DNA from: Sepiola atlantica
Lineage: Eukaryota > Mollusca > Cephalopoda > Sepiida > Sepiolidae
Assembly (NCBI GenBank): GCA_963556195.1
Contig: OY744553.1
Location: forward strand, 14,222,939-14,286,938
Reading direction: 5' to 3'
DNA: 64,000 nt
The notes under the pieces are model-generated. The model was not told the DNA's origin. It worked only from the letters and a program-made list of their open reading frames with translations, and ran no database searches. Shown piece by piece: positions 21,773 to 33,672 of this stretch. A program made the position numbers and the translations under genes. Each line of letters opens with the position of its first letter. The first letter of the stretch is position 1.

Positions 21773-24027
21773 AGAACTTGAAGCATAAATCATTTACTAT
21801 AATGACCGGATTCAGCATTAGATGGCCCGAAAAGGGTTGATATGCCGTAAAACAAAACTACCAAACCAAAAACGATGATTAAACATTTGAAGATATAAAG
21901 AACTTGAAGCATAAAAACTTTTACTATAATGACCAGATTCGGCATTAAATAACCCAAAAAGGGTTGATATGCCGTAAAACAAAACTACCAAACCAAAAAC
22001 GATGATTAAGCATTTGACGATATAAAGAACTTGAAGCATAAAAACTTTTACTATAATGACCAGATTCGGCATTAAATAACCCAAAAAGGGTTGATATGCC
22101 GTAAAACAAAACTACCAAACCAAAAACGATGATTAAACATTTGAAGATATAAAGAACTTGAAGCATAAAAACTTTTACTATAATGACCAGATTCGGCATT
22201 AAATAACCCAAAAAGGGTTGATATGCCGTAAAACAAAACTACCAAACCAAAAACGATGATTAAACATTTGAAGATATAAAGAACTTGAAGAATAAAAACT
22301 TTTACTATAATGACCAGATTCGGCATTAAATAACCCAAAAAGGGTTGATATGCCGTAAAACAAAACTACCAAACCAAAAACGATGATTAAACATTTGAAG
22401 ATATAAAGAACTTGAAGCATAAAAACTTTTACTATAATGACCAGATTCGGCATTAAATAACCCAAAAAGGGTTGATATGCCGTAAAACAAAACTACCAAA
22501 CCAAAAACGATGATTAAACATTTGAAGATATAAAGAACTTGAAGCATAAAAACTTTTACTATAATGACCAGATTCGGCATTAAATAACCCAAAAAGGGTT
22601 GATATGCCGTAAAACAAAACTACCAAACCAAAAACGATGATTAAACATTTGAAGATATAAAGAACTTGAAGCATAAAAACTTTTACTATAATGACCAGAT
22701 TCAGCATTAAATAACCCAAAAAGGGTTGATATGCCGTAAAACAAAACTACCAAACCAAAAACGATGATTAAACATTTGAAGATATAAAGAACTTGAAGCA
22801 TAAAAACTTTTACTATAATGACCAGATTCGGCATTAAATAACCCAAAAAGGGTTGATATGCCGTAAAACAAAACTACCAAACCAAAAACGATGATTAAGC
22901 ATTTGACGATATAAAGAACTTGAAGCATAAAAACTTTTACTATAATGACCAGATTCGGCATTAAATAACCCAAAAAGGGTTGATATGCCGTAAAACAAAA
23001 CTACCAAACCAAAAACGATGATTAAACATTTGAAGATATAAAGAACTTGAAGCATAAAAACTTTTACTATAATGACCAGATTCGGCATTAAATAACCCAA
23101 AAAGGGTTGATATGCCGTAAAACAAAACTACCAAACCAAAAACGATGATTAAACATTTGAAGATATAAAGAACTTGAAGAATAAAAACTTTTACTATAAT
23201 GACCAGATTCGGCATTAAATAACCCAAAAAGGGTTGATATGCCGTAAAACAAAACTACCAAACCAAAAACGATGATTAAACATTTGAAGATATAAAGAAC
23301 TTGAAGCATAAAAACTTTTACTATAATGACCAGATTCGGCATTAAATAACCCAAAAAGGGTTGATATGCCGTAAAACAAAACTACCAAACCAAAAACGAT
23401 GATTAAACATTTGAAGATATAAAGAACTTGAAGCATAAAAACTTTTACTATAATGACCAGATTCGGCATTAAATAACCCAAAAAGGGTTGATATGCCGTA
23501 AAACAAAACTACCAAACCAAAAACGATGATTAAACATTTGAAGATATAAAGAACTTGAAGCATAAAAACTTTTACTATAATGACCAGATTCGGCATTAAA
23601 TAACCCAAAAAGGGTTGATATGCCGTAAAACAAAACTACCAAACCAAAAACGATGATTAAACATTTGAAGATATAAAGAACTTGAAGCATAAAAACTTTT
23701 ACTATAATGACCAGATTCGGCATTAAATAACCCAAAAAGGGTTGATATGCCGTAAAACAAAACTACCAAACCAAAAACGATGATTAAACATTTGAAGATA
23801 TAAAGAACTTGAAGCATAAAAACTTTTACTATAATGACCAGATTCGGCATTAAATAACCCAAAAAGGGTTGATATGCCGTAAAACAAAACTACCAAACCA
23901 AAAACGATGATTAAACATTTGAAGATATAAAGAACTTGAAGAATAAAAACTTTTACTATAATGACCAGATTCGGCATTAAATAACCCAAAAAGGGTTGAT
24001 ATGCCGTAAAACAAAACTACCAAACCA
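21773..24027. repeat. 127-bp satellite, ~17.7 copies with 7-monomer higher-order period
   Basis: Monomers are nearly identical, and the first is the most divergent. Marker variants recur 889 bases apart (7 x 127): TCAGCATT at 21812 and 22701, AAGCATTTGACG at 22008 and 22897, and GAAGAATAAA at 22287 and 23176, the last again 762 bases later (6 x 127). Because 127 is 3n+1, each monomer opens an 88-residue frame on the - strand overlapping the next; these are not genes. Single diverged monomers lie at 57055-57145 and 57590-57650. Confidence 0.95.
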
Positions 24028-24759
24028 TACCTCATATTGTCCAATTATTTTACACGTTACGAACGGTTAAATCCCGCATCATATTCCAGTGAATTGAAGA
24101 GACTTCTATAAAAGTGAAATACTGGAAAGATGTCAGTTCACGTGTAATCTTCATTTCTACACTAAAAAAAACGTTTGGGATTTTTAGTAATCAGACGACC
24201 GAATGGCTTACAAACCCGATGCCACAAGCATCATCACTATATGACCCAGCAGTAAAAAAAATCCACACATCCAAGACGGCTAAACTATAGAACTTGTACA
24301 AGCGTGGACCATAGCTTAGTAAGATATTGTCTTAGAGAATATGCTAAGATCCACACATACATTTAATTTGTAAAAGACTCCATTTTGTAGAGACGTGCGG
24401 ACCACATAGTGAGAATGAAATTGCGTTATATATTTGTGAAATGCGTAAACAGGGAAAAACATGAAATGGTTGAATGAAGGATAAGGCATGCATATAGTTG
24501 AAGGAAGAATAAAATGTAGTTTAAAAGTAACACAAAATATTTGTAGATGTACAAAATCTTACGTGGTGGTAAAATGTTAGTTTGAAATGTTCGTTGGAAG
24601 TCAGTTCCGAGAATAGTAGTAAGCACATGCGTGCGACCATGTTTGTGTGTGTATGTTGCATGCGATAGATAAGGTGTGTGTGTGTGTGTCGCTCTGTGTC
24701 CGTTGCGTGGGGAAATATGTGTGTCACAGTGTGCATGTGAGTGTAGAGTTAATAAGTCA
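24028..24759. other. No gene seen
   Basis: Spacer between two tandem arrays. The 172-residue - strand open frame here reads into the GT-rich minisatellite (HTHTQAY repeats) and is an artefact of it. Confidence 0.55.
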
Positions 24760-25808
24760 TTTAGGCATTTGTATGCGTGTGCGCGTTTGTCAGCAATGTG
24801 TGCTCGCATGCGTTGAAGAATGGTAGGAGCGTAGGCCTGTGTGTGTTTGTCAGCAGTGTGTGGTTGCGTGCGTTGAAGAATGGTAGGAACATAGGCCTGT
24901 GTGTGTGTGTTAGCAGTATGTGGTTGTGTGCGTTGAAGAATCATAGAAGCGTAAGCCTTTGTGTGTGTGTCTGTGTTTGTCAGCAGTGTGTGGTTGCGTG
25001 CGTTGAAGAATCATAGAAGCGTAAGCCTTTGTGTGTGTGTCTGTGTTTGTCAGCAGTGTGTGGTTGTGTGCGTTGAAGAATCATAGAAGCGTAAGCCTTT
25101 GTGTGTGTGTCTGTGTTTGTCAGCAGTGTGTGGTTGTGTGCGTTGAAGAATCATAGAAGCGTAAGCCTTTGTGTGTGTGTCTGTGTTTGTCAGCAGTGTG
25201 TGGTTGTGTGCGTTGAAGAATCATAGAAGCGTAAGCCTTTGTGTGTGTGTCTGTGTTTGTCAGCAGTGTGTGGTTGTGTGCGTTGAAGAATCATAGAAGC
25301 GTAAGCCTTTGTGTGTGTGTCTGTGTTTGTCAGCAGTGTGTGGTTGTGTGCGTTGAAGAATCATAGAAGCGTAAGCCTTTGTGTGTGTGTGTCTGTGTTT
25401 GTCAGCAGTGTGTGGTTGTGTGCGTTGAAGAATCATAGAAGCGTAAGCCTTTGTGTGTGTGTCTGTGTTTGTCAGCAGTGTGTGGTTGTGTGCGTTGAAG
25501 AATCATAGAAGCGTAAGCCTTTGTGTGTGTGCGTGTTCGTCAGCAGTGTGTGGTTGCGTGCGTTGAAGAATCATAGAAGCGTAAGCCTTTGTGTGTGTGC
25601 GTGTTTGTCAGCAGTGTGTGGTTGCGTGCGTTGAAGAATCATAGAAGCGTAAGCCTTTTTGTGTGTGTGCGTGTGTTTGTCAGCAGTGTGTGGTTGTGTG
25701 TGTTGAAGAATCATAGAAGCGTAAGCCTTTGTGTGTGTGTGTGTGTTTGTCAGCAGTGTGTGGTTGCGTGCATTCAAGAATAATAGGAGCATAGGCCTGT
25801 GTGTGTGT
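24760..25808. repeat. 70-bp GT-rich minisatellite, ~14 copies
   Basis: Units contain TCAGCAGTGTGTGGTTG, CGTTGAAGAATCATAGAAGC and a GT run; spacing is 70 in the centre, 72 where the GT run expands. The outer units are more diverged, as expected when array centres homogenise. Open frames on both strands are by-products. Confidence 0.95.
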
Positions 25809-26814
25809 TTAGTAGTCAGTCGCGGCGTCCCTTGCCCAAAGGTAAGGGGTGGTCGGATTTGTACTCTCTGTTAAGCGTCCTAGAAGAGGCAGAGAGAAGA
25901 GAAAAGAGAGAGTTTGGTGCTGTGTGATGCATTATTTATTGGCCGTGCGGACGTTTTTATGAGCAACCCACGTGATCAACATTTTTAGCTTTTTGCGCCT
26001 TTTTGTTAGACTGGTCTCTGGGAGCCGATTTTTATGGCTCCAGTTTTGAGCGTTTTGTTGTTGAAGTGAATTTGGTATTGCTTTGTTTTTCTGTTCACGC
26101 CGATATGATAAAATATTAGGATGTCAATCCTATAAACGTATTAATATAATGGAGAGCTACTAAATTACATGGTTATTAAAACTTTAAGACACAGGATCAC
26201 CTATGTTAACAGTAATAAAGAGTGAAGTCAGGTGTCTATAAGAAAAGGGTAATCATTGAATATATTAGGAAATACATTTCTAAAGTAGCCATTATATTTT
26301 TTTTAATAGATTTAGTTCATTAAAGTACGATTTCTCTATCATATTCAGTTGTAATTTTAAAAGTTTAGAAAACTAAGTTTCGGAATAAGGTTGACAAAAA
26401 GAATCAGTCAAAATAAAAAAAAACGACGTCAAAATCAAATCTTGGTTCCGAAGCATTACATTATATTTAATCTTACTGAGAACCATTTTTTTTACTACCA
26501 CTGAGTACAATGTAGACAATTTAAAATAGCCAACAGGTGCGGCCTCACATTTAGTAAATTGTATGATTCTTCTAACAAGCATGGGTAAAGTTTAGGCTTA
26601 AGTTAACATGTTAGAACCATCATTTTCGTAAAAACAATCGTCCGGTATAAGTGCTGAAAGTGAGACAGCTGGACTTACAGCGGTGCATAGACATCTGTAA
26701 ATTGTCGAAAAATGACGCACAACACTCCAGAGCTTTATGACCGGAGACGGTGAACAGAGTTAACATGAGGCTCAAGGGAAAAAGGTCAATACAGATAAAA
26801 CTGGGGGAGTGCAA
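25809..26814. other. No confident gene; possible decayed gag upstream of Gypsy-2
   Basis: Near 26645-26690 the + strand reads SAESETAGLTAVHRHL, which resembles the region before the zinc knuckle of Gypsy gag proteins, but with stops. The rest is unassigned. Confidence 0.4.
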
Positions 26815-29800
26815 GTCATGTACATTCCGATATGAACCCGAACGAGAGTTGTACCCGGCACATGGAAAAACCTGTTATAAATAGAAAGGAACCGTTTCGC
26901 GGTGAGATGTTAAGTCAGTGAAGAAAAATCAGGTTCAGTGAGTGGAGACACGTCAATATGGCAGCGGCAGTAGTTCGGAACAGGAAGATGTGAGCGGTGT
27001 TAAAGTAAAAGAGAGGGTTAATAGAGTTATGCCGGAAATGATCAAGGGAGAAATGCTGATAGGAAAGAAACCAATTGCTTTTCAGTTGGATAGTAGAGTT
27101 TCAGTCAATATACTGAATGTGGAGCATGTGAAAAAGGAAACTGGTGATATGGAATGGTGCAGAAGTAAAACCATTGGGGGGAGTGTCGAGTTAAAATGAG
27201 AAACCCCAAGAATGGAAAGAAATATGGTGTCAGGTGTGTAGTAGTACAGTAGTAGTAGTAGTACGGAGCAACTGCAATCCGACAGATGAGACTCGTTACT
27301 GTTGACGAGGATCAGTTCAGGATGGTTGCTAAAATATCGCAAGTAGATAAATTGAACACTCAGCAACCTGATGAGATCTTGGGTCGATTCAAAGATGTAT
27401 TTGAGGATGAGTTAGGTCGACTACTGGGGAAAAGTACATTTAGAGGTTGATCCAAACATAACACCTCATGTGACAGCAGCAAGAAGAGTATCTGTAGCTC
27501 TAAAAAAGAAACTGAAGACAGAACTTGACAGACTAGTGGACAAGAAGGTGATTGAGCCAATCAGTGAACCAACACCATGGGTGAGTGCATTAGCACTAGT
27601 AGTCAAGAAAAATGGAAAACTGCGAGTCTGTATAGACCCAAGACCATTAAATAAGGCGTTGAAACGGGAACATTTCAAGCTACCTGTGCCGGAGGATCTA
27701 CTATCAGAACTGTCTGACAGTAAAGTTTACTCTACCTTGGATCTAAGGGATGGATTTTGGCACCTGGAATTGGGCGAAGGAAGCAGCTATTTGACAACAT
27801 TTGCCACTCCTTGGCCAGTTCCGATGGAAGAGGCTACCATTTGGAATATCACCAGCCCCGGAGATTTTCTAAAAGAATCTGTACAACAATGTTTCTGACC
27901 TGGAAGGGGTGGTCAACAAAACAGATGATCTTCCTGTGGTAGGGAAAGGTAAAACTACGGAGGAAACCAGGGCAGATCATGAGAAAAAGCTGAGGACGCT
28001 TTTGCAGAGATGTCGCGAACGTGGCATACGGTTGAATGCTTAAAAATTGGAGTTACGAGAAACTACTCTTTCATGGGACATATTGTATCCAGTGATGGCC
28101 GTCACCCTGATCCAGAGAAGGTAAAGGCCATAATGGAGATGCCGTGTCCAATAGATGTAAAGGGAGTACAGCATTTAAGCGGCTTAGTGAATTAACTAGC
28201 AAAATTCCTGCCACGCATTTCAGACGTGATGGCTCGCATCCGCAACTTAATCAAGACAGATGTACCCTGAACTTGAAGATGCTTTTGAGAAGATCAAGAA
28301 AATGGTGAGTGAGACACCGGTAGTCGTCCAGTGTGATGCAAGTGAAAAGGATTTGGGAGAGGCACTGCTCCAGGTAGGAAAACCCCTGGCCTATATTAGT
28401 CGAGTCCTTACAGACGCGGAAACTCGGTATGTTCAAATTGAGAAAAAACTACTTGCTGTAGTCTACGCATGTGAGAGGTTTCACTAATATACATTCGGTC
28501 AGCCCATCACGGTGTTAAGTGATCATAGACCCTTGGAAGCAATAATGAAGAAAGACTTGGGAAAGTGCCCAAAGCGACTGCAGAATATGCTGATGCGATT
28601 GCAAAGGTATGATGCCACGGTTCTGTATTATCCAGACAAGAAGATGTATCTTGTGGATACATTGTCAAGGGCATTTGTTAACAGAGTGAGTTATGAACAT
28701 GATGAAGAGGAGGACGTCAGAGAAGTCAAGCATGTTCCTGTTACAGAAACAAGGTTGCTCAAACTGCGATCGGTCACAAAGGAAGATAGGTGATTGCAGC
28801 AGTTACAGAAGTCATATGAGAGGATTGGCCAGATGAAAAGATACATCTCGATCCAGAGGTGAGACCGTACTTCACCTTTCGAAGTGAAATGACAGTGCAA
28901 GATGGGATGATTGTTAGGGAAACCCATGTGGTGGTACTCACAAGTCAGCAGAGGCTCTTGAAAGAAAAAATACATTTCTCACACATGGGAGTAGAAGGAT
29001 GCTGCAGAAGAGCCAGAGAATGTTTATACTGGCCGAACATGAACAACATTAGGGACTATGTGGCAAAATGCTCCACATGCAGTAAGTATAATGTGGCTAA
29101 CCCTTAATGGTTCACAAAGTCCCCGAAAAACTATGGGGTGGATTTGTTCATGTTTGCTGGTAAAGACTATGCACAGTGAACTATATGAGCGATTTCTGGG
29201 AGATTGATTATCTTCCAGACACACAGACGAAGACAATAATTACAAAGCTCAAGCACCACTGTGCAAGATATGGAATACCGGACCAGATTGTAACAGACAA
29301 TGGGCCACAATTCAGTAGTCAAGACTTTGCCACTTTTCTACAGAAATGGTGTTTTACACACACACTAGTCAGTCCCTACAACAGCAAAGTGAATGGCAAA
29401 GCAGAATCAGCAGTAAAAACTGCAAAGACTTTGTTCCGGAAAGCCAGGGAGGATAGGGCTGATCCATATCTAGCAATGCTGGATCACAGAAACACACCAG
29501 CTAAAGGTCTCTTGTCGCCATCACAGAAGCTGATGTCAAGGAAAATAAAAACACTCCTTTCAACCCAGGAAGATTTGTCGAAGCCGGACATCCAAAATAA
29601 TTTTTAAAAAGTGGTAAAGAATGATAGAATGAGGTAGGAGAGGTACTTCAATAAGAAGTTGAAATGCCTTCAACCTTTACAGCTTGGGTGATGTGGTACA
29701 GGTCAAACCTAATGTGAAAGGGCACAAGGAGTGGAAAAAAGCGACTGTGTTGGAAAAGCTGGATGCTAGATCATATCACATTGATATTGAAGGGGGGATA

Positions 29801-30082
29801 CGTCGACGGAATAGAATAGACCTGAGGAAAACAGCAGAAGCACCTCTAACAGCATTAAGGAATAGCCAGCTATATCAAGAAAATAGTGAGACACCAGCAA
29901 TCACAGAATTGGGCAAAGAGGTGACCGCTACTCCACAAATGCCTCAAGATGACAGTATAGTGAGAGATAGGGCTAGTCCGAGAGATGACTCCGAGATACC
30001 TCCAGATGAGATTGGGGTGAGGAGAACACGATCTGGGAGAATAATCAAAGCGACAGTCAGACCGAGGGACGACAGCGTTTAA
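26815..30082 (+). pseudogene. Ty3/Gypsy-2 gag-pol remnant
   Basis: Order on the + strand: broken zinc knuckle (26815-26885, PAHGKTCYK); protease with the active site changed from D-S/T-G to DSR (AFQLDSRVSVN); RT (SEPTPWVSALALVVKKNGK, STLDLRDGFWHLEL); a frameshift near 27815, then QFRWKRLPFGISPAPEIF; the catalytic YxDD is replaced by KTDD. RNase H follows ([16 protein letters not shown]), then the integrase zinc finger (CSTCSKYN) and core (VTDNGPQFSS, NGKAESAVK with the glutamate). The C-terminal domain (GDVVQVKPNV, RRRNRIDLR) and a ..RRTRSGRIIK tail end it. Many stops and shifts separate these blocks. The loss of key protease and RT residues makes it certainly inactive. Confidence 0.93.
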
Positions 30083-30118
30083 AAGATTCTATGTAAAAGT
30101 GGAAGGGCAGGATAATCC

Positions 30119-30341
30119 CTGTTAGGCGGGAGGGTAGAATATCCAATGGATGCCTAGGCCACTGAGAAAATTCTTTGATGTCTTTTGTCACGAGAGAGAA
30201 GATGTTACATGAGGTACTAAGCTGAGGCTTCACCATTTACGAGTAAACGGTATCATCATGCGCATTGAATGAACAAGCAAAATAAAGATGGCTTCTAATA
30301 GATCTACGTTCTGTCTTCGTGTTATTTGTATCCACACACAT
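30119..30341 (+). mobile_element. Possible 3' LTR of Gypsy-2
   Basis: Begins TGTTAGGCGGG just after the pol end, contains AATAAAG near 30282 as a polyadenylation signal and ends near CACACA. No partner LTR was found upstream, so limits are uncertain. Confidence 0.4.
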
Positions 30342-30470
30342 CAATGAAGCATGCAACAGCAAAGCAGGAACTGGTGAAAGGTCTTCAAGAGAAAGAACCA
30401 TTCTCAGGCGCAGCCGTGTGCTTGACAGAAGAAAAAGCTCAACGTAAATTCACTAGACTAACTTGACAAT

Positions 30471-30770
30471 CTCATTCATTCACTGTGGAGGTCCCCAGAT
30501 GCCAGAGAGCCTTCTACTCAAATAGCTTCTTTCCTCGTGCTGCTGGCCTCTGGAACTCCCTCCCTGTCCCGTTTCCCTGACAGTACTGACATGCAGAAAT
30601 TTAAAACTAATGTAAACAGACATCTCGCTGCGCAGATCCCAATTTAGGTTGACCCCCCCCCCCCCCCTCAACCGTCTCCCCTTTTCTTTTTTCTCAGTAG
30701 CCCCTTACGTCTACAGTAGCGGCCTGTCTTGTTTGGGGTGAACTATGTTGAAAAAATTTTTTTTTTTTAA
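30471..30770 (+). pseudogene. LINE family A, 3' fragment
   Basis: Matches the last 300 bases of the 61-63-kb LINE: GAGGTCCCCAGATGCCAGAG to TGTTTGGGGTGAACTATG and A/T tail. A poly-C run (30648-30667) interrupts it. Confidence 0.85.
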
Positions 30771-31049
30771 AGTCCGAGAAGAGATATAGTAACTGTGGAA
30801 TTTCTTCAGAGTTTCTCCTTTAAGAGCTGTTGTCCGCTCGTCCTGATGACATGACTTGCTGTCAAATACGTTCATCCTATCCATGCAACTGAGACTCATT
30901 GCTCCGGTCAGTGTCCCTTGCTCAGCGTGATTAGCCATACCAACAATACAGTCGAACTTCTTACTGATGTAGACACAGAAATTGGAATACTCCATTAGCT
31001 GCTCGGTTTTGATCCGCAAAAAAGATGAAACCTATTTACTTCTTTTTGC

Positions 31050-31335
31050 AATATGATGAAAAAATATTTTTTCAGCCGATACCCAGAAGGGGGCCCAGCA
31101 GCAGTCGGGAGTAGGGCTTGCAAAAAGAAATATTCCTTTAGCGACCCACCCCAACAGGGTCTAGTAACAACACATAATAGGGCAGAGAACTGATTTCTCT
31201 GCTGGAGCAAGATCCAACGTCTCATCTATGCTGAGTCAAGAAATGCACTACCTCCAGTTCCCTAGGAGGATGAGAGAAATTGAATATATAGGTTTTGTAA
31301 CTACCTACCACCCCCATTCCCGACCATAAACCCAT
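31050..31335. repeat. Interspersed repeat, empty-site copy of 19690-20250
   Basis: Collinear with the outer parts of the 19.7-kb copy. At 31257 (CTACCTCCAG then TTCCCTAGG) the 290-base SINE is absent. Confidence 0.85.
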
Positions 31336-31339
31336 CGTC

Positions 31340-31445
31340 TATCTTCGCTCATCGTGACGTAACAGATAAAGTACTAAGTAAAATTCAGTTCTAGATGCAG
31401 TATTCTGAAGGTTGAAGGTTCAATCCTTGGTGCGGGCGATACTAG
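31340..31445 (+). mobile_element. Candidate tRNA-derived SINE head
   Basis: GTGACGTAACAGATAAAG (A-box-like) and GAAGGTTCAATCCTTGG (B-box-like) at SINE-like spacing. No cloverleaf. Confidence 0.4.
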
Positions 31446-31539
31446 GAATTGCTAATTACTGAAGACTTCTACCCGGCCCTGGCTGATGGAACGAGAGTAT
31501 GCTACTACCCTCATCGATTAAATAAAGGGTTCTGTTCGA

Positions 31540-31670
31540 AATTCCGTGCAGATTCTTAAGTTCGACAAGATACACCTGAAGAAGGTCAGAGGTTACATCG
31601 GCCGAAACGTTGTGAAAATAACACTCAAGATGAGAACAGTAGTCCGAATAATCCAAATTATACACAAATA
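31540..31670 (+). repeat. Half copy of the 18.2-kb foldback element
   Basis: Carries CACCTGAAGAAGGTC..CATCGGCCGAAACG and continues uninterrupted through GAATAATCCAAATTATACA, the empty version of the site occupied at 18426. Confidence 0.8.
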
Positions 31671-31880
31671 GCTATGTCTCATTTTCCTCACCATGTATTA
31701 CTTTCACATAACTCAAGAGCTTTCTGTCCTTTTTTCCTTACCAACAGATACTTTACTTGACTCTTTGCTGTATCAGATTCATACATAACAAGATGGTTTT
31801 CCCTGTTTTCTTAAAAACAGCATTTGCAACCGCCATGTCCATAGCAAGGCCAAATTCTAAGATTCTTTTATCTTGTATTC

Positions 31881-31948
31881 CCATCATCATCATCATCATC
31901 ATCATCACCACCACCATCATTATTATTATGATGATGATGATGATGATG
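31881..31948. repeat. ATC/GAT trinucleotide repeat
   Basis: CAT/ATC units switch to ATT and then GAT units. It lies at the 3' end of the - strand LINE, where a simple-repeat tail is usual. Confidence 0.9.
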
Positions 31949-33396
31949 GTGGTTTTTGATCACTCATGGAGGAGGAACCCCTCCCTGGTTTCCTTCCACC
32001 TTGTTATGTCCCTAGCTCGGCGTGGACCCATTTGACTGTCAAGGTCATCTCTATACCATGTTTTTGGCCTTCCTCTTGGTCTTTTCAATAGCTTTGGGGT
32101 CAATTCTGTCACTCTAGATGTTCATCTGTTGTCTGTAGATCTCGAAAGATGACCTGTCCATCTATGTTTTGCTGTTCATATGATGGTGATGATGTCGTTT
32201 ACTCCAATTTGCTGTCTGATCCAGGTGTTTCTTTTTCTTTCATGTAGACTAATGCCGAGCATAATGCGTTACATTTTGCATTGTGCCCCTCTCAGCTTTT
32301 CTATTGCTGCATTATTAAGTGCCCATGTTTCGCTACCATATGTCATAACAGGCATGATGTATTCCTATCACTATATTAATTTCCTTCATAAACACCCTCA
32401 AAACCACCAGATGTTTTTCGAACGTGACCCTTTAAATCTCTTACCATAGCAAGTACTTCTTTCTCATCAACCTTACTAGTTGCTGTCAAACTTCTGTCAT
32501 AAAACTCATCTTTCGCATCTTCACTCAAATCGTATTGCGGTGCATAAACATGTTGCGGTGAAAATTTTCTGTGGCGGAATTGATGATCTTGAGCCAGAAT
32601 CGAGCGGTGGAGGTGGCCCGAACTTAGTTCTTCCCCGCAGTAAGAGGGTCCGCCTTTGCCTGGCTTGCAGATGGAAAGGGAAATAAGTTTTGGCTTACTA
32701 GTTTTCTAGTGAGGATTGAACTTGCAACCTCGAAGTAACAAATCTACTGGTTGCTGCACAATAATAATAGATTTAATTATCATGACAAATAGTGAGCCAG
32801 CGGATTATGTTTTTTCTGATTGGTGAAGCGGAATTAACTGAGGGAAAATCTGCTAATAAAAAGACAGGAAAATCAGAAGAAAGGAAAAGGAGAAACGTGA
32901 GTGTCGAGTGAGATTCTACGGTGAGCCGAATTGTTTTCGTTCATTGGAGCTCGAAGTTACACAGGGTTTTTGTGCTTCTACAGGAATTGAACCGAACTGA
33001 GTTTTTTTTTTTTTTGTTTGTTAAATGTTTGATTTGAAGTCTAGTCATAGACTTCTGAATTCGTTACCAATTTATATTTTCTCACCAACTATCACTTACA
33101 TAATTAACTTCAATAACTTTATTGATCTGTTTCTCTGCAATAAAAATACAAACCCCACCTTTTTATTTCCAATCTGATACAGCATTCTTTACCACAATAA
33201 TTGTGGGAGATTTACCTCTCCAAGTGTCTTGGATACAATATAGGTCAACAATCTCTCCTGATCTTTCTCGAAAGCTTCCAACATTCAAACGGCACAGCCT
33301 GAAATTCGACAAATTTATTTTTGAAGACATTTCATTAATCGAGTTAAACTTTTTATCGGCCTACCTGATGCCCACCAAAGCAAAACAGTGCTTTTG
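31949..33396 (-). pseudogene. RTE-like LINE with the reverse transcriptase deleted
   Basis: On the - strand: an APE-type endonuclease start (LCRLNVGSFRERSGEIVDL, DTWRGKSP, AEKQINKVIEV) at 33396-33040; a 480-base insertion with a tRNA-like B box (GGTTGCAAGTTCAATCC, near 32720); then more endonuclease (DAKDEFYDRSLTATSKVDEK, GGFEGVYEGN) to about 32375. Directly after this comes the LINE C-terminus (MTYGSETWALNNAAIEKLR, RKRNTWIRQQIGVNDI, RPRGRPKTWYRDDL, WKETREGFLLHE). The RT domain that should lie between is gone. The intact Gypsy element at 33397 cuts the endonuclease at its N-terminal side. Resembles sequences often labelled craniofacial development protein 2-like in databases. Confidence 0.85.
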
Positions 33397-33651
33397 TGTA
33401 GTGACGGCTTGGAAGGAGACAGTCGTAACACCGAGGTGCGAACCCACGCCCATTAAATTACGAGACTGAGAGGGTTGCATTATGCAAATTAGGTGTAGCA
33501 AAAAGACTACATAAAAGGCGGTGTCTTTTGGATCGGTGGCAGTCGAGTAGAGAACGTCGCGAAGATCGGATACGTTGGGAGAAGACGGAGGAAAAAGAAG
33601 GAAAAACGCGTTGCACGGTTAAAGGAACACAATTCACAAAATACTATTACA
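33397..33651 (+). repeat. 5' LTR of Gypsy-4
   Basis: TGTAGTGACGG to CTATTACA. Contains CATAAAAGG as a likely TATA box about 100 bases in, so transcription probably starts shortly after. Identical to 37326-37580 except for one base. Confidence 0.95.
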
Positions 33652-33672
33652 AGCTATTCCGGCTTTTTTGCT

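Noticed and set aside
21818..24044. Series of overlapping 88-residue open frames on the - strand
   Set aside because: They are the same satellite monomer read in successive frames (127 = 3n+1); no gene.
24777..25792. Cys/Val-rich and His/Thr-rich frames on both strands
   Set aside because: Translation of the GT-rich minisatellite.
24760..25808. Regularly spaced repeats as a CRISPR array
   Set aside because: Contiguous 70-bp units without unique spacers, in animal DNA, no cas genes.
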